Of a stretch of 64,000 nucleotides of DNA, positions 1 to 8,223 are shown piece by piece. Location: assembly GCA_002189105.1 (NCBI GenBank), contig NIOB01000002.1, positions 372,001-436,000 of the forward strand, given 5' to 3'. A program made the position numbers and the translations under genes. Within the stretch, counting starts at the first letter, position 1, and each line of letters starts with the position of its first letter. Under the pieces are notes generated by a model. The model was not told where the DNA came from and ran no database searches. It saw nothing but the letters and a program-made list of their open reading frames with translations. This stretch comes from Saccharibacillus soli. GTDB lineage: Bacteria > Bacillota > Bacilli > Paenibacillales > Paenibacillaceae.

Positions 1-700
1 TTTTGAGCTTGCTCTCATCCAGCTTGTCATCCACGGCGTATTTGCCTGTCAGCAGACCGGACGCCAGCGGGAAATAAGGCACAAACGAGATCCCCTGCTC
101 CTGCGCGTAGGGCAGAAGTTCGTCTTCGGCTCCACGCTTGAACAGGTTATATTCGCCCTGGAAGACGTCCACGTGACCGTCCCGATTGGCTTCACGCAGC
201 TGCTCCATGGAGAAGTTGGAGACACCAATCGCCCGGATTTTGCCTTCCTGCTTGAGCTTGGCCAGCTCGCCTACCGCTTCGGACTTGGGCGTATCCTTGT
301 CGGGGAAATGAATGTAATACAAATCGATGTAGTCGGTGCCGAGACGCTTCAAGCTTGCCTCTACCGATTCTCTCAGGAAAGCCGGGGAATTGTCGATCTC
401 GACGCTTCCGCCAACGATCTTATGTGCGCCCTTGGTTGCGATGACAATCTCGTCGCGGTGTCCGTATGTCTTGAGTACCTCGCCGATCAGTTCCTCCGAA
501 CGTCCGGGTCCGTAGATGAACGCCGTGTCGAGGAAGTTGATGCCGCTCTCCAGCGCCGAACGAACAGACGCCTTACCGGCTTCTTCGTCAAGATTGGGGA
601 AGAGGTTGTGTCCGCCAACGGCATTGGTGCCCAAGCCAACCGGAACGACTTTGAGACCGCTTTTGCCCAGTGTTACCTTCTCGCGTACTGCTTTCGTCAT
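1..700 (-). CDS. Aldo/keto reductase, IolS-like (partial, 3' end outside window)
   Basis: NAD(P)H-dependent oxidoreductase of the aldo/keto reductase superfamily. About 233 residues are visible, and the reading frame runs off the window edge without a stop. The N-terminus ([17 protein letters not shown]) resembles Bacillus IolS. The AKR tetrad is visible: Asp and Tyr in [15 protein letters not shown], Lys in ATKGAHK and His in YYIHFPD. The ATG at 700 is preceded by a GAGGG ribosome site. The next gene on this strand lies more than 300 bp upstream, so it is probably transcribed alone, and a sigma-B-like promoter sits at 838-863. The substrate is unknown; IolS itself has been linked to the inositol operon, but no inositol genes are in view. 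Confidence 0.9.
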   Translation of the reverse strand, partial: MTKAVREKVTLGKSGLKVVPVGLGTNAVGGHNLFPNLDEEAGKASVRSALESGINFLDTAFIYGPGRSEELIGEVLKTYGHRDEIVIATKGAHKIVGGSVEIDNSPAFLRESVEASLKRLGTDYIDLYYIHFPDKDTPKSEAVGELAKLKQEGKIRAIGVSNFSMEQLREANRDGHVDVFQGEYNLFKRGAEDELLPYAQEQGISFVPYFPLASGLLTGKYAVDDKLDESKLK

Positions 701-837
701 TGCAAAACCCTCGCTTTCGGATGAATGAAGTAAGGATGAATCCATAAGGTAGAGATAAGAGATCAGTTAGAATAAAGATGAGTTGGAATCAGGTTCAGTT
801 AGAAAGAGAGATCAAAAAAAGACAATATCCTAAACCT

Positions 838-863
838 ATACCCAAAAGATAGGCAAGTGTAAC
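838..863 (-). promoter_or_regulatory. Sigma-B-like promoter candidate for the aldo/keto reductase
   Basis: On the minus strand GTTACA is followed after exactly 14 bp by GGGTAT, matching the sigma-B pattern (GTTTAA, 12-15 bp, GGGTAT) perfectly in the -10 and in 4 of 6 positions in the -35. It lies about 135 bp upstream of the start at 700. Some Bacillus AKRs (YhdN/GSP69) are sigma-B controlled, which agrees. The 701-1032 gap otherwise holds only this site and the terminator at 921-952. Confidence 0.4.
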
Positions 864-920
864 GCTGAGTTTCGACGTCAGGGCGGGAACGCGATCCGGA
901 AGGTGGAGCGAATATCAGGC

Positions 921-952
921 GAAAAAGGAGAGACCCATGGGGCCTCTCCTTT
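921..952 (-). terminator. Rho-independent terminator after the pentapeptide-repeat gene
   Basis: An inverted repeat with arms AAGGAGAG and CTCTCCTT around a GC-rich core is followed on the minus strand by a run of five T. It lies 80 bp beyond the stop of the minus-strand gene at 1033. Confidence 0.75.
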
Positions 953-1032
953 GGTCTATATTCATAGGGGCTGCATTTCGTCCGGTCTGTGTTTCAGTGG
1001 CTCGGCCTACTTGATCCGGCCCGCCCGTGATC

Positions 1033-1638
1033 TTAATCGACCTTCGCGCCGTAGGATCGCATGAACAACACGGCCTGTTCCCGATCCATCCGCACATTTT
1101 TGACATCCAGCGACTTGAAATCCACACCGTCCAGCACGGCATCTCGCAGATCGGCTCCCTGAAGCTTGGCCTTGCCGAGCTGACAGCGCGTGAGATCAGC
1201 GCCGCGCAGGTCGGCCTTCTGGAGGCTGGACTCGGACAGGTCGGCTTCGTAGAACCGTGCCCCGCGCAGGTCCTGCCGATCAAGCCGGGCATGGCGCAGA
1301 TTGGTGTACGACCAATCGCCGCGCACCACGGTAAAGCCGTCCAGACGTGCACCCGAGAAGTCGGAGCCGGTCATCTTGCAGTCGTCGAATTTGGCCGCAA
1401 ACAGGTTGGCTTCGCCAAATTTGCAGTTCTCAAACGCCGATTCGATATGGATGGAACCGTTCATGGAAGCACCGCGAAAGTCACATTCCGTAAACCGGCA
1501 TCCCTTGGTCAGAATCTCCTCCAACGAACCGTTGATGAAGCGGCAGCGAACAAAGGTACAGCGGGTCAATTCCCCGTCCCGCAGCTCCTGAGCGCCAAAG
1601 TCCACATCCTCGTAAGTGCGATCTTCATATTCAAACAT
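1033..1638 (-). CDS. Pentapeptide-repeat protein
   Basis: A 201-residue protein built almost wholly of A(D/N)LXX-type pentapeptide repeats, for example FRGAS, FGEAN, LRGAR, LSESS, LRGAD and LQGAD between residues 30 and 190. Such repeats form a right-handed quadrilateral beta-helix. Family members include the Qnr and MfpA gyrase-protecting DNA mimics and many proteins of unknown role. The sequence alone does not show gyrase protection. It lies 38 bp downstream of peptidase T on the same strand, so the two are probably co-transcribed and end at the terminator near 921-952. An AAAGGAAGG site precedes the ATG. Confidence 0.85.
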   Translation of the reverse strand: MFEYEDRTYEDVDFGAQELRDGELTRCTFVRCRFINGSLEEILTKGCRFTECDFRGASMNGSIHIESAFENCKFGEANLFAAKFDDCKMTGSDFSGARLDGFTVVRGDWSYTNLRHARLDRQDLRGARFYEADLSESSLQKADLRGADLTRCQLGKAKLQGADLRDAVLDGVDFKSLDVKNVRMDREQAVLFMRSYGAKVD

Positions 1639-1676
1639 GTCTACTTCCGCCTTCCTTTTACCGATCCTGTAGACGA

Positions 1677-2912
1677 TTAAGCCTGACGTTCAAATGCCTG
1701 CACGACTTCCAGAATGACTTCGGTTGCCTTGACCATGTTGTCGGCGGAGGCGTATTCGTAACGTCCGTGGTAGTTCTCACCGCCCGTAAAGATATTCGGC
1801 GTTGGCAGACCCATGTACGACAGCTGCGAGCCGTCCGTACCGCCGCGAATAGGCTTGATAACGGGAGTGATGCCCAGTTTCTCCATTGCTTCACGTACGA
1901 TCTCGACGATCTCGATGACCGGTTCGATCTTCTCGCGCATGTTGTAATATTGATCCCGCATTTCCAGAAGCACATTCTCCTCGCCATAGGTCTGACGGAA
2001 TTCGCTGGCGATCGACTGCATCAGCTTCTTGCGATCTTCAAAGCTCTGGCGGTCGAAGTCACGGATGATGTAAGACAGCGTCGTCTGGTCGGTTCCGCCA
2101 TTGATGTCCAGCAGGTGGAAGAAACCTTCGTAACCTTCCGTAAATTCCGGCGATTCCTGCTCTGGCAGACGGCGGTGGAATTCCATCGCAATCTTGGCGG
2201 CGTTAATCATCTTGCCTTTTGCCGTTCCGGGATGGACGCTGACGCCTTTGATCGTGACTTTGGCTGCGGCCGCGTTAAAGCTCTCATATTCCAGCTCACC
2301 CAGCGGGCCGCCGTCCATCGTATAGGCGTATTTGGCACCGAAAGCTGCGACATCAAAACGCTGAGGGCCGCGTCCGATTTCTTCATCCGGAGTGAACGCG
2401 ACGCGAATCTTGCCGTGCTTGATCTCCGGGTGACTCAGCAGGTAGTTCATCGCCGTCATGATCTCGGCCATGCCTGCCTTGTCGTCGGCACCCAGCAGCG
2501 TTGTTCCGTCCGTTGTAATCAGGGTATGGCCGATATAACCGGTCAGTTCCGGAAATTCGCGCGGGGATAGGACAATATTCAGCTCCTTGTTCAGCACGAT
2601 GTCGCCTCCGTCGTAGCTGTCCACCACCTGCGGATTGACGTTGGCGCCGGTCAGTTCGGTTGCCGTATCGAGGTGGGCGAGGAACCCGATTACGGGAACA
2701 TCCGATTTATCGGTATTCGCAGGCAGTGTAGCCATGACATAGCCATTCTCGTCGAGCGTAATCTCCTGCATCCCCATCTCGGTCAGCTCTTGGACAAGCT
2801 GTTGAGCCAGCTTGATCTGTCCTGGTGTGGACGGGCAGGTCTCGCTGTCTTCATTGGATTGGGTATCGAAACGGGCATAGCGGTCGAGACGTTCGATCAG
2901 CTCTTGTTTCAT
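1677..2912 (-). CDS. pepT: Peptidase T (tripeptide aminopeptidase)
   Basis: Cytoplasmic M20B zinc aminopeptidase that removes N-terminal residues from tripeptides. The 411-residue product has the usual family length. Metal and catalytic residues are visible: His80 and Asp82 in GFLAHLDTA, bridging Asp143 in GADDKAG, Glu177-Glu178 in PDEEIGRG, and a later Asp in [11 protein letters not shown]. The frame stays open for a further 70 codons upstream. The start at 2912 was chosen because AAGAAGG lies about 9 bp before it and because the family begins MKxELIERF. The pentapeptide-repeat gene follows in the same direction. Confidence 0.95.
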   Translation of the reverse strand: MKQELIERLDRYARFDTQSNEDSETCPSTPGQIKLAQQLVQELTEMGMQEITLDENGYVMATLPANTDKSDVPVIGFLAHLDTATELTGANVNPQVVDSYDGGDIVLNKELNIVLSPREFPELTGYIGHTLITTDGTTLLGADDKAGMAEIMTAMNYLLSHPEIKHGKIRVAFTPDEEIGRGPQRFDVAAFGAKYAYTMDGGPLGELEYESFNAAAAKVTIKGVSVHPGTAKGKMINAAKIAMEFHRRLPEQESPEFTEGYEGFFHLLDINGGTDQTTLSYIIRDFDRQSFEDRKKLMQSIASEFRQTYGEENVLLEMRDQYYNMREKIEPVIEIVEIVREAMEKLGITPVIKPIRGGTDGSQLSYMGLPTPNIFTGGENYHGRYEYASADNMVKATEVILEVVQAFERQA

Positions 2913-3419
2913 GGATGGATTCCTTCTTTCCGTTAAGCCGTCGGGTAGATCGGATTGCAGATAAGGGGTCCAAACGTCCATTGTACAGGGACAAAAGAGG
3001 ACGATCTGATGCAAATCCACTTCCAGACGGCCTGTCGATTTGGGGCGTCCCGTCACGCAATCTCCAAGCTGTTGGACTTCGCAATCCATGCAGACAGAGA
3101 TGACGGTTGGAGACGCACACATGAGATCATTTTAGCACGAAAAAGGCTTTCGGAAAAAGCGAGAGGGGAAGCGCATGGGAGCAGAAAAGCGGCCGATTGA
3201 TCCTATAAAAGGAGCCGAGCTGCGATCCTTGAAGATGAAGAAGAGGAGGCAGGGGAACAGCAAAAACAGGGCGCGAACGATGAATCTGGCGAAGCCGATG
3301 CAAACATGCGACAATACAAATGGCTAAAAAAGGCCGGGTTAGCGGTGCGATTAGAGGATAGGCAGAGGTCGGATTAAGGCCGACCGATCCACGCTGCCCG
3401 GCCATCGGAGGGAACGAAC
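2913..3419. other. Intergenic gap between pepT and the GK-like gene
   Basis: About 500 bp separate divergent genes. I see no RNA gene or convincing operator here. The only possible coding content is a 50-codon ORF at 3175-3327. Confidence 0.5.
3175..3327 (+). CDS. Possible small basic protein (50 aa), doubtful
   Basis: The ATG is preceded by GAGAGGGG about 6 bp upstream and the frame ends in TAA after 50 codons. The product is strongly basic in the middle (LKMKKRRQGNSKNRAR) and has one cysteine. I recognise no family. The ribosome site is acceptable, but the ORF is short and could be chance. Confidence 0.25.
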   Translation: MGAEKRPIDPIKGAELRSLKMKKRRQGNSKNRARTMNLAKPMQTCDNTNG

Positions 3420-4136
3420 ATGAAGATCTCATTGGTGATTTTTCAGGGGCCAAGTGCTTCGGGAAAGACAACGCTGCAGGCTCTGCTTGGCCTGCCGCGT
3501 ATTGTGACCTGGACGTCGAGAGCGCCGCGTGAAGGCGAGATCGACGGTGTGGACTATCATTTTACGCAGCGTGAGACGCTGGAACAGATGATGCGCGAAG
3601 GGCAGATGCTGGAGACCAGCGAATACCGTGGACATCTGTACGGCACCTCGCTGGCTTCGATCAAGGAGACGTTAATCGACGATACTTGGATCGACGAGAC
3701 TTTGAGCGATGAAACTTCGATTGACGAGCCTTCGATTGATGAAACTCTGATCGACGAGTCTTCGATCGATGAAACTTCGATTGACGAGCCTATGATCGAC
3801 AAGCCTTCGATCGAGAACCCTGCGATTAAGGGAACCGCAAGACGCGGCGGTCTTCGTTCAATTGTCCTTGACCCAAGCGGCGCGGAGATCGCTGGGGCAC
3901 TGCTTGGCGAGCGAGCGCTGCGTCTGGGCGTCTTGGCTTCGCGCGCCGAATGTGAGGCGCGTCTGCGTTCGCGCGGTTCGGACGCCGCGACGATCTCGGC
4001 GCGGCTCGCCGGATACGACGAAGAGATCGCAGCTCTCGACCGCTGCGATCTGGTCGTGCGCAGCGGCGAGGGCGGCCTGGAACGGGCCGGCGAGATCGTG
4101 CGGGCGCTTCGCCCGCTGCTTGGCGTCGCAGACTGA
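3420..4136 (+). CDS. Guanylate kinase-like protein with repeat insertion
   Basis: A 238-residue P-loop protein. Walker A is GPSASGKTT (residues 10-18). SRAPREGEIDGVDYHF (33-48) matches the GMP-binding signature of guanylate kinases, and YRGHLYGTSL (69-78) matches the next GMP-contact region. Residues 84-138 are eleven tandem five-residue units of xxIDE type, inserted where guanylate kinases have a short stretch before the next beta-strand. The fold resumes with SIVLDPSG, and RLRSRGSDAATISARL matches the lid/arginine region. It is unlikely to be the housekeeping Gmk, given the insertion and the divergent Walker A. It may be a paralogue acting on an unknown nucleotide. Confidence 0.7.
   Translation: MKISLVIFQGPSASGKTTLQALLGLPRIVTWTSRAPREGEIDGVDYHFTQRETLEQMMREGQMLETSEYRGHLYGTSLASIKETLIDDTWIDETLSDETSIDEPSIDETLIDESSIDETSIDEPMIDKPSIENPAIKGTARRGGLRSIVLDPSGAEIAGALLGERALRLGVLASRAECEARLRSRGSDAATISARLAGYDEEIAALDRCDLVVRSGEGGLERAGEIVRALRPLLGVAD
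3669..3833 (+). repeat. 15-bp in-frame minisatellite, 11 units
   Basis: Eleven consecutive 15-bp units encode TLIDD, TWIDE, TLSDE, TSIDE, PSIDE, TLIDE, SSIDE, TSIDE, PMIDK, PSIEN and PAIKG. The units use varied synonymous codons (GAC/GAT, ATT/ATC, GAG/GAA) and decay towards the 3' end. This suggests an old expansion kept in frame. Confidence 0.9.
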
Positions 4137-4144
4137 CGCCGGGA

Positions 4145-4387
4145 TACCGCTAGGGCAGGCCGCTTACGCATCGCGGCCCGCCCTAGCGGTACTGCGCGGA
4201 GCATGGTGCTCCGCCGCGCTTGGCCTTGCGCGGTTGCAGCGAGACCGCGCAGGGTCTCTGCGCTTGTCGCAGCGAGGCAAGGCCGCTTGGCGCCAGCGCT
4301 CCGCCGCCGCCGTCCAAGTCCCTGAGGGCGGCGGGTTTCCGCTTGCCGGAGAGCCACTCAGCAGATTACTGCGCTGAGTGGCTCTCC
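4145..4387. other. Cluster of strong GC-rich hairpins
   Basis: Immediately after the GK-like gene four inverted repeats follow each other. First, 4145-4191 has a 12-bp perfect outer stem extended by GGCCGC/GCGGCC. Second, a GCGGAGCA/TGCTCCGC hairpin lies at about 4195-4214. Third, 4222-4284 has GGCCTTGC/GCAAGGCC arms enclosing GCGCGGT/ACCGCGC. Fourth, 4348-4387 has a perfect 15-bp stem around a 10-base loop. None is followed by a T-run, so they are not ordinary terminators. No ORF here looks coding. Confidence 0.7.
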
Positions 4388-4500
4388 GATCCCTATCGAT
4401 CCCGCAAATACGTCCGTGAGCCCAGATGTCGTCTCTCTAGACCCAGCCGACTCCACCAGAAAGTCCACCGACTCGCTGGTTCACTTTCCATCCCCGGCTC

Positions 4501-4710
4501 ATTCCACGAATAAGCACAACAACCCGCTTATTCGCTCCCTGACCACCGTTGATTTCGCAGATAAGCCCATTGATCCACGGGTTCGCCTTTCTTCGATCCG
4601 GGTCGATTCCACGAATAAGCACAACAACCCGCTTATTCGCTCCCCGACCACCGTTGATTTCGCAGATAAGCTCATCGATCCATGGGTTCGCCTTTCTTCG
4701 ATCTCAGCCG
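4501..4710 (+). repeat. 105-bp direct tandem duplication
   Basis: Two near-identical 105-bp copies (4501-4605 and 4606-4710) begin ATTCCACGAATAAGC. A third, decayed copy starts at 4711. Each copy carries one AATAAGC...GCTTATT palindrome. The frame is open through the repeats on both strands, but there is no good start, so I treat it as a repeat and not a gene. Confidence 0.85.
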
Positions 4711-4946
4711 ATTCCACGGGTTTGCTTTTCAATCTTGGACAATTGCTCAAATAAGCGCAATAATCCGCTTATTCGCTCCCCTAACCCCGCTGATCCCGCA
4801 AATAAGTGCATAAATCCGCTTATTTCGCTCAAAAACCCGACTCTCGGCAGAATCGGGCTAATTTAAGCGGATATTTGTCCTTATTCTGCGAAAAAGGTCT
4901 TTTTCTTCGGAAATAAGAGCATATTTGGCTTTATTTAATTTCTATT
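4509..4946. repeat. REP-like palindrome array (AATAAGNG...CGCTTATT)
   Basis: Imperfect palindromes about 24 bp long lie at 4509-4532, 4614-4637, 4750-4773 and 4801-4824, each followed by TCGCTC or TTCGCTC. Weaker relatives occur in 4860-4946. Arms are AATAAGCG and CGCTTATT with an 8-base AT-rich loop. The 4388-5208 stretch contains these repeats and the hairpin at 5001-5096 but no supported gene. Confidence 0.7.
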
Positions 4947-5000
4947 TAGCTTTCTATTTAGCTTTCTTTGATTTCGATTACGTGGCGGGAGGGCGTCTAC

Positions 5001-5096
5001 GAGGTTGAGTCTATTCGGACTGTGCCCACTTGGGCTGAGGCTGCATGAATCATGGAGCATCGGCGTTCATGCAGCCTCTACTCACCACTCAACCTC
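5001..5096. other. Nested inverted repeat downstream of efeB
   Basis: An outer stem GAGGTTGAGT/ACTCAACCTC (5001-5010 with 5087-5096) encloses a perfect 13-bp stem (5037-5049 with 5066-5078). It lies about 110 bp past the efeB stop on the minus strand. No T-run is present, so a termination role is uncertain. Confidence 0.5.
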
Positions 5097-5208
5097 AACC
5101 AAGCCCTCCAGCCTCCGCGAACACCCGCCTCACCGTGCGTGAGCCGTGGCTTTTACCGCTCTGCCGCCTTCAACACCTGCGCCTTTCCTGTTTCGTCGCT
5201 TACAGGAA

Positions 5209-6669
5209 TCACCCCTCCAGCAGCCGCTGGCCCACATACTCGCCCGGCTTCCAGCCGCCGGGGCAGGCGAACAGGCCGCTGGCGATATGAACGGTATATT
5301 CGTTCAGCTTGTCCATCTGGCTCATCATGCGCAGCATGGGGATGAACTGTTCCTGCGGGTTGCGCTGGTAGCTGAGGAACAGCAGACCCGCATCGACGTT
5401 GCCCGTGCGGGCGTCGATCCCGCCTGTGTACGAATACGCGCGGCGGTGAATCTGCATGCCGCTTTTCTTCGCCAGACTGACATGGGAGTCCGCCGGCAGC
5501 TGCGCCGGATCGACGGTATCGAACTCGCCCGCCTTGCCGTAGGCGGCGCCGGAAGCCTTGTAGCGGCCGAAGGTATCTTCCTGATCCTTGAGCGAGGAAC
5601 GGTCCCATACCTCCAGCAGCATGCGGATCTTGCGATAAGCCAGGTAGCTGCCGCCCTGCATCCAGGCGGGTTCTTCCTTGCCCGCCCAGACCACATCGTT
5701 GTAACCGGAAGCCGAGTCATGCAGGGAGTTGGCTGTGCCGTCCTTGAACCCGAACAGGTTGCGCGGCGTATTGCCTGGAGGCGAGCTGATAAAGCCTTCC
5801 TCCATCCACAGCACGGATGCGGTAAAAGCCCCGATGCGAATCAGATTGCGTGCGGTATGAAACGCGACCTGCTGGTCGTCCGCGCAGATCTGCACGCAGA
5901 TGTCGCCGCCGGACAGCGACTCGTCGAGTCGATCCTTGGGCATCCGGGGAATGTCGCTCAGGTATTTCGGAGCGCGGGAAGCAGCGCCGAACCGATCCCG
6001 GCCATCCTGCGAGAAGAAGGAGGGGCCAAAGCCGAACGTCACACTCAGTTTGGCGGCAGGCAGATCGACGCTTTCGCCGCTGTCGCTTGGCGGAAGCAGG
6101 CGGCCGCTGGCTTCGACTGCCGATGCGCCGCTGGTGCTCAGATCGCAGAAGCGGGTCCAATCCCGCAGCAGCTCGATCAGCTTCGCCCGGTCATCGGTCG
6201 TCACTTTGAAGCCGACCAGGTACATGTACGTCTGCTGGGGTGTGACGATGCCCGCCTGATGCTCGCCGTAGAAATCCAGCCGCTCATTCGAGATCGAAGA
6301 CTCGGAAGCAGCCGCAGCGCCGCCTTGCGCTTCTGTAGGAGCCGGGGACTGGAACATCTTCATGATCGCGCCCAAGCCGCTTGCGCCCAGTGCAATCCCG
6401 CCGCCCGCAACGGCGGACATCTTGAGCATCTCTCTCCGGGTATAGCCTTTGCTCCTGCCGACCTCGGCGCTGCTGTCAGAACTACTCTTCCTGGATGATG
6501 GAGAGGCGTTTGCAACCGTGCCTCCGCCTGCTGTCCCTTGCGAGCCTGCCTCCCGCTCTACATCCGCCGCTGTGCGCACCACTTGACCGGATTCATTCGA
6601 CACAGCATCTTTTTCCGCCAAATGCTGCGAGTCTTGCTCCCCGTGCTTCATGTCATTCCCCTTCTTCAT
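5209..6669 (-). CDS. efeB: EfeB, Tat-exported DyP-type heme peroxidase
   Basis: Iron-transport peroxidase of the dye-decolorizing family, exported folded with heme by the Tat pathway. It works with EfeO and EfeU in ferrous iron uptake. The 486-residue protein has an unusually long, polar N-region of about 75 residues before the twin-arginine motif YTRREMLKM and a hydrophobic AVAGGGIALGASGLGAI segment. The DyP motif GFKDGT is present, and a His in MQIHRRAYSY is the likely proximal heme ligand. It is the last gene of efeU-efeO-efeB. The adjacent divergent tatAC genes are the expected export partner, as for YwbN with TatAyCy in B. subtilis. AAGGGGAG precedes the chosen ATG; a second ATG six codons later is also possible. 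Confidence 0.95.
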   Translation of the reverse strand: MKKGNDMKHGEQDSQHLAEKDAVSNESGQVVRTAADVEREAGSQGTAGGGTVANASPSSRKSSSDSSAEVGRSKGYTRREMLKMSAVAGGGIALGASGLGAIMKMFQSPAPTEAQGGAAAASESSISNERLDFYGEHQAGIVTPQQTYMYLVGFKVTTDDRAKLIELLRDWTRFCDLSTSGASAVEASGRLLPPSDSGESVDLPAAKLSVTFGFGPSFFSQDGRDRFGAASRAPKYLSDIPRMPKDRLDESLSGGDICVQICADDQQVAFHTARNLIRIGAFTASVLWMEEGFISSPPGNTPRNLFGFKDGTANSLHDSASGYNDVVWAGKEEPAWMQGGSYLAYRKIRMLLEVWDRSSLKDQEDTFGRYKASGAAYGKAGEFDTVDPAQLPADSHVSLAKKSGMQIHRRAYSYTGGIDARTGNVDAGLLFLSYQRNPQEQFIPMLRMMSQMDKLNEYTVHIASGLFACPGGWKPGEYVGQRLLEG

Positions 6670-6729
6670 GCCGTTCTCCCCTTACGATCTCGATGCTTCT
6701 TGCTTACGAAGTCTTTCAGGTGTTCCAAA

Positions 6730-8028
6730 TTACAGAATCTTCGCCGTCTGCGACATCAGCTCCGACAGTTGGGACAGCTGATCGCTCAATTCCCGAATCT
6801 GCTCCGTCTTGAGGTCGGTATACAGCGCATAGTGCCCGTCCTTGTTATACTGCGACAGCGTGTTCTCCATCTTCTGGAACTGCGCATCAAGCTGATCGGC
6901 CAAGTCCTTATGCCCGTCGTTCAGCGCCGGAATGATCGCAAAGTAGACGGCTTTGGAGCCTTCCACATTCGCCGCCAGGTCAACCAGGTCGGTATGCGAA
7001 TAGGTTTCTTCTTCACCGGTGATCTTCGAAGTTGCCGCTTCGTTCAGCAGCTCCATGGCACCTGCGACCATCGCTTCCGGTTCCAGCTTGAGCGTACCGA
7101 TTTTCTCTTGCAGCGCCTTTACATCCGTCATGAGCTGATCGGCGTATTGATCCTGGCCTTCAAGCGACTTGGTTTCCCACAGAGCGCGTTCAATACGGTG
7201 GAAGCCCGTCCATTGATCTTCGCTCTCCACATCAGGCAGACGGGCGTCGATCTTGGGATCCAGGTCGCCGAGGCTTTCGGCAATCGGTTCGATATTTTCG
7301 TAATACACACGGGCAAACGTATAGTTAGCTTTGGCTTTTTCGATGTCTCCGGCTTTGACGGCGTCTACAAAGACCTGAGTGGCGGCGACGAACTTGTCCG
7401 TCTGTTCCGTAACGTACTTCTGATACCCTTCCACCGCTTGGGACAGCACTTCTGAAGCCGCAGCAGTAGTTGGCTTGGCGTTCATGAGCGTGTCCAGTGA
7501 GATTTGCAGCTTGCTTGCGTTGTCGGCCAATGCCGTGTAGTCCATTTTGTCATAGGCGGATGCGGAGAAGATGGGCATTTCGTATTTTTCAACATCGGTG
7601 TACAGCAGAGGGAATTGATCGCGCACCGTGTTTTCGTAGGACAGCCAGATGTCATTGATCGATTTGCTCAGTTCTTTGACCTTCGCATCGTCTTTGGCGG
7701 TCAATGCTTCCTGGAACTTGGTCGTCTCGTCCTTCATCTTCTGAGCGCCTTCACGTACGGCTGCCGCTCCATCGCCTGCTGCCTCTGTGTTAGCGGTCGT
7801 AGCCGAGGTTTCGGAAGCAGCCGGTTCTGGAGTTGCATTATTGCTCTCTGTGACCGTCTGTGTGCTGGCGCTGGCAGCTTGGGTGGCAGGAGCGTTTGAT
7901 GCCGCGCCACATGCGCTCAGAGCGAGCATGGCGGCGATCGCCGTGGAAGAGAGAATGGCGAATGGCAGCTTGCGGCGTGACGTTTGCGAGGAATGAGATG
8001 GTTGGGCAGACTTTGAAAAATGGTTCAT
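6730..8028 (-). CDS. efeO: EfeO, iron-uptake lipoprotein with M75 (imelysin) domain
   Basis: Cell-surface component that binds iron and passes it to the EfeU permease. The 432-residue product has a lipoprotein signal with lipobox LSAC (Cys about 40), then a Ser/Thr/Ala-rich linker to about residue 90. It lacks a clear cupredoxin domain, as usual for Firmicutes EfeO. The C-terminal imelysin-like domain contains the HxxxE motif in GFHRIERALW. It sits between efeU (195 bp upstream, with tandem repeats in the gap) and efeB (60 bp downstream). It is transcribed with them from the Fur-controlled promoter near 9779. Confidence 0.93.
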   Translation of the reverse strand: MNHFSKSAQPSHSSQTSRRKLPFAILSSTAIAAMLALSACGAASNAPATQAASASTQTVTESNNATPEPAASETSATTANTEAAGDGAAAVREGAQKMKDETTKFQEALTAKDDAKVKELSKSINDIWLSYENTVRDQFPLLYTDVEKYEMPIFSASAYDKMDYTALADNASKLQISLDTLMNAKPTTAAASEVLSQAVEGYQKYVTEQTDKFVAATQVFVDAVKAGDIEKAKANYTFARVYYENIEPIAESLGDLDPKIDARLPDVESEDQWTGFHRIERALWETKSLEGQDQYADQLMTDVKALQEKIGTLKLEPEAMVAGAMELLNEAATSKITGEEETYSHTDLVDLAANVEGSKAVYFAIIPALNDGHKDLADQLDAQFQKMENTLSQYNKDGHYALYTDLKTEQIRELSDQLSQLSELMSQTAKIL

Positions 8029-8104
8029 GAGATTAACCTCCGTAAATTCAATTCAGGATTGTAAGTGTTCGATCACGATGATGAAAAAAGTTCGCAGCAA
8101 ATTT

Positions 8105-8223
8105 GAAAAGTTCCGTTATTTGAAAAGCTCTGTTATTTGAAAAGCTCTGTTATCTGAAAAGCCTCGTTATCTGAAAAGCCTCGTTATCTGAAAAGCCTTG
8201 TTATCTAAAAAGTTTGTCAGCAG
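8105..8223. repeat. 17-bp tandem repeat, seven copies, between efeU and efeO
   Basis: Copies start at 8105, 8122, 8139, 8156, 8173, 8190 and 8207, with unit GAAAAGCCTCGTTATCT and small variants. The array abuts the efeU stop codon at 8224. Since 17 is not a multiple of three and the array lies outside both genes, it is noncoding and transcribed within the operon. Confidence 0.92.

Noticed and set aside
3669-3833. Frameshift or assembly error in the GK-like gene
   Set aside because: All eleven units are in frame and use varied codons, and homology resumes correctly on both sides.
4416-4754. 112-codon ORF through the 105-bp repeats
   Set aside because: The frame is open only because 105 is a multiple of three. 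No ribosome site, and both strands are open in the same repeats.
5146-6498. 450-codon plus-strand ORF
   Set aside because: It lies opposite efeB, whose Tat signal and DyP motifs are clear, and its product has no recognisable domain.
8105-8223. CRISPR array
   Set aside because: The 17-bp units are directly adjacent with no spacers, and no cas genes are present.
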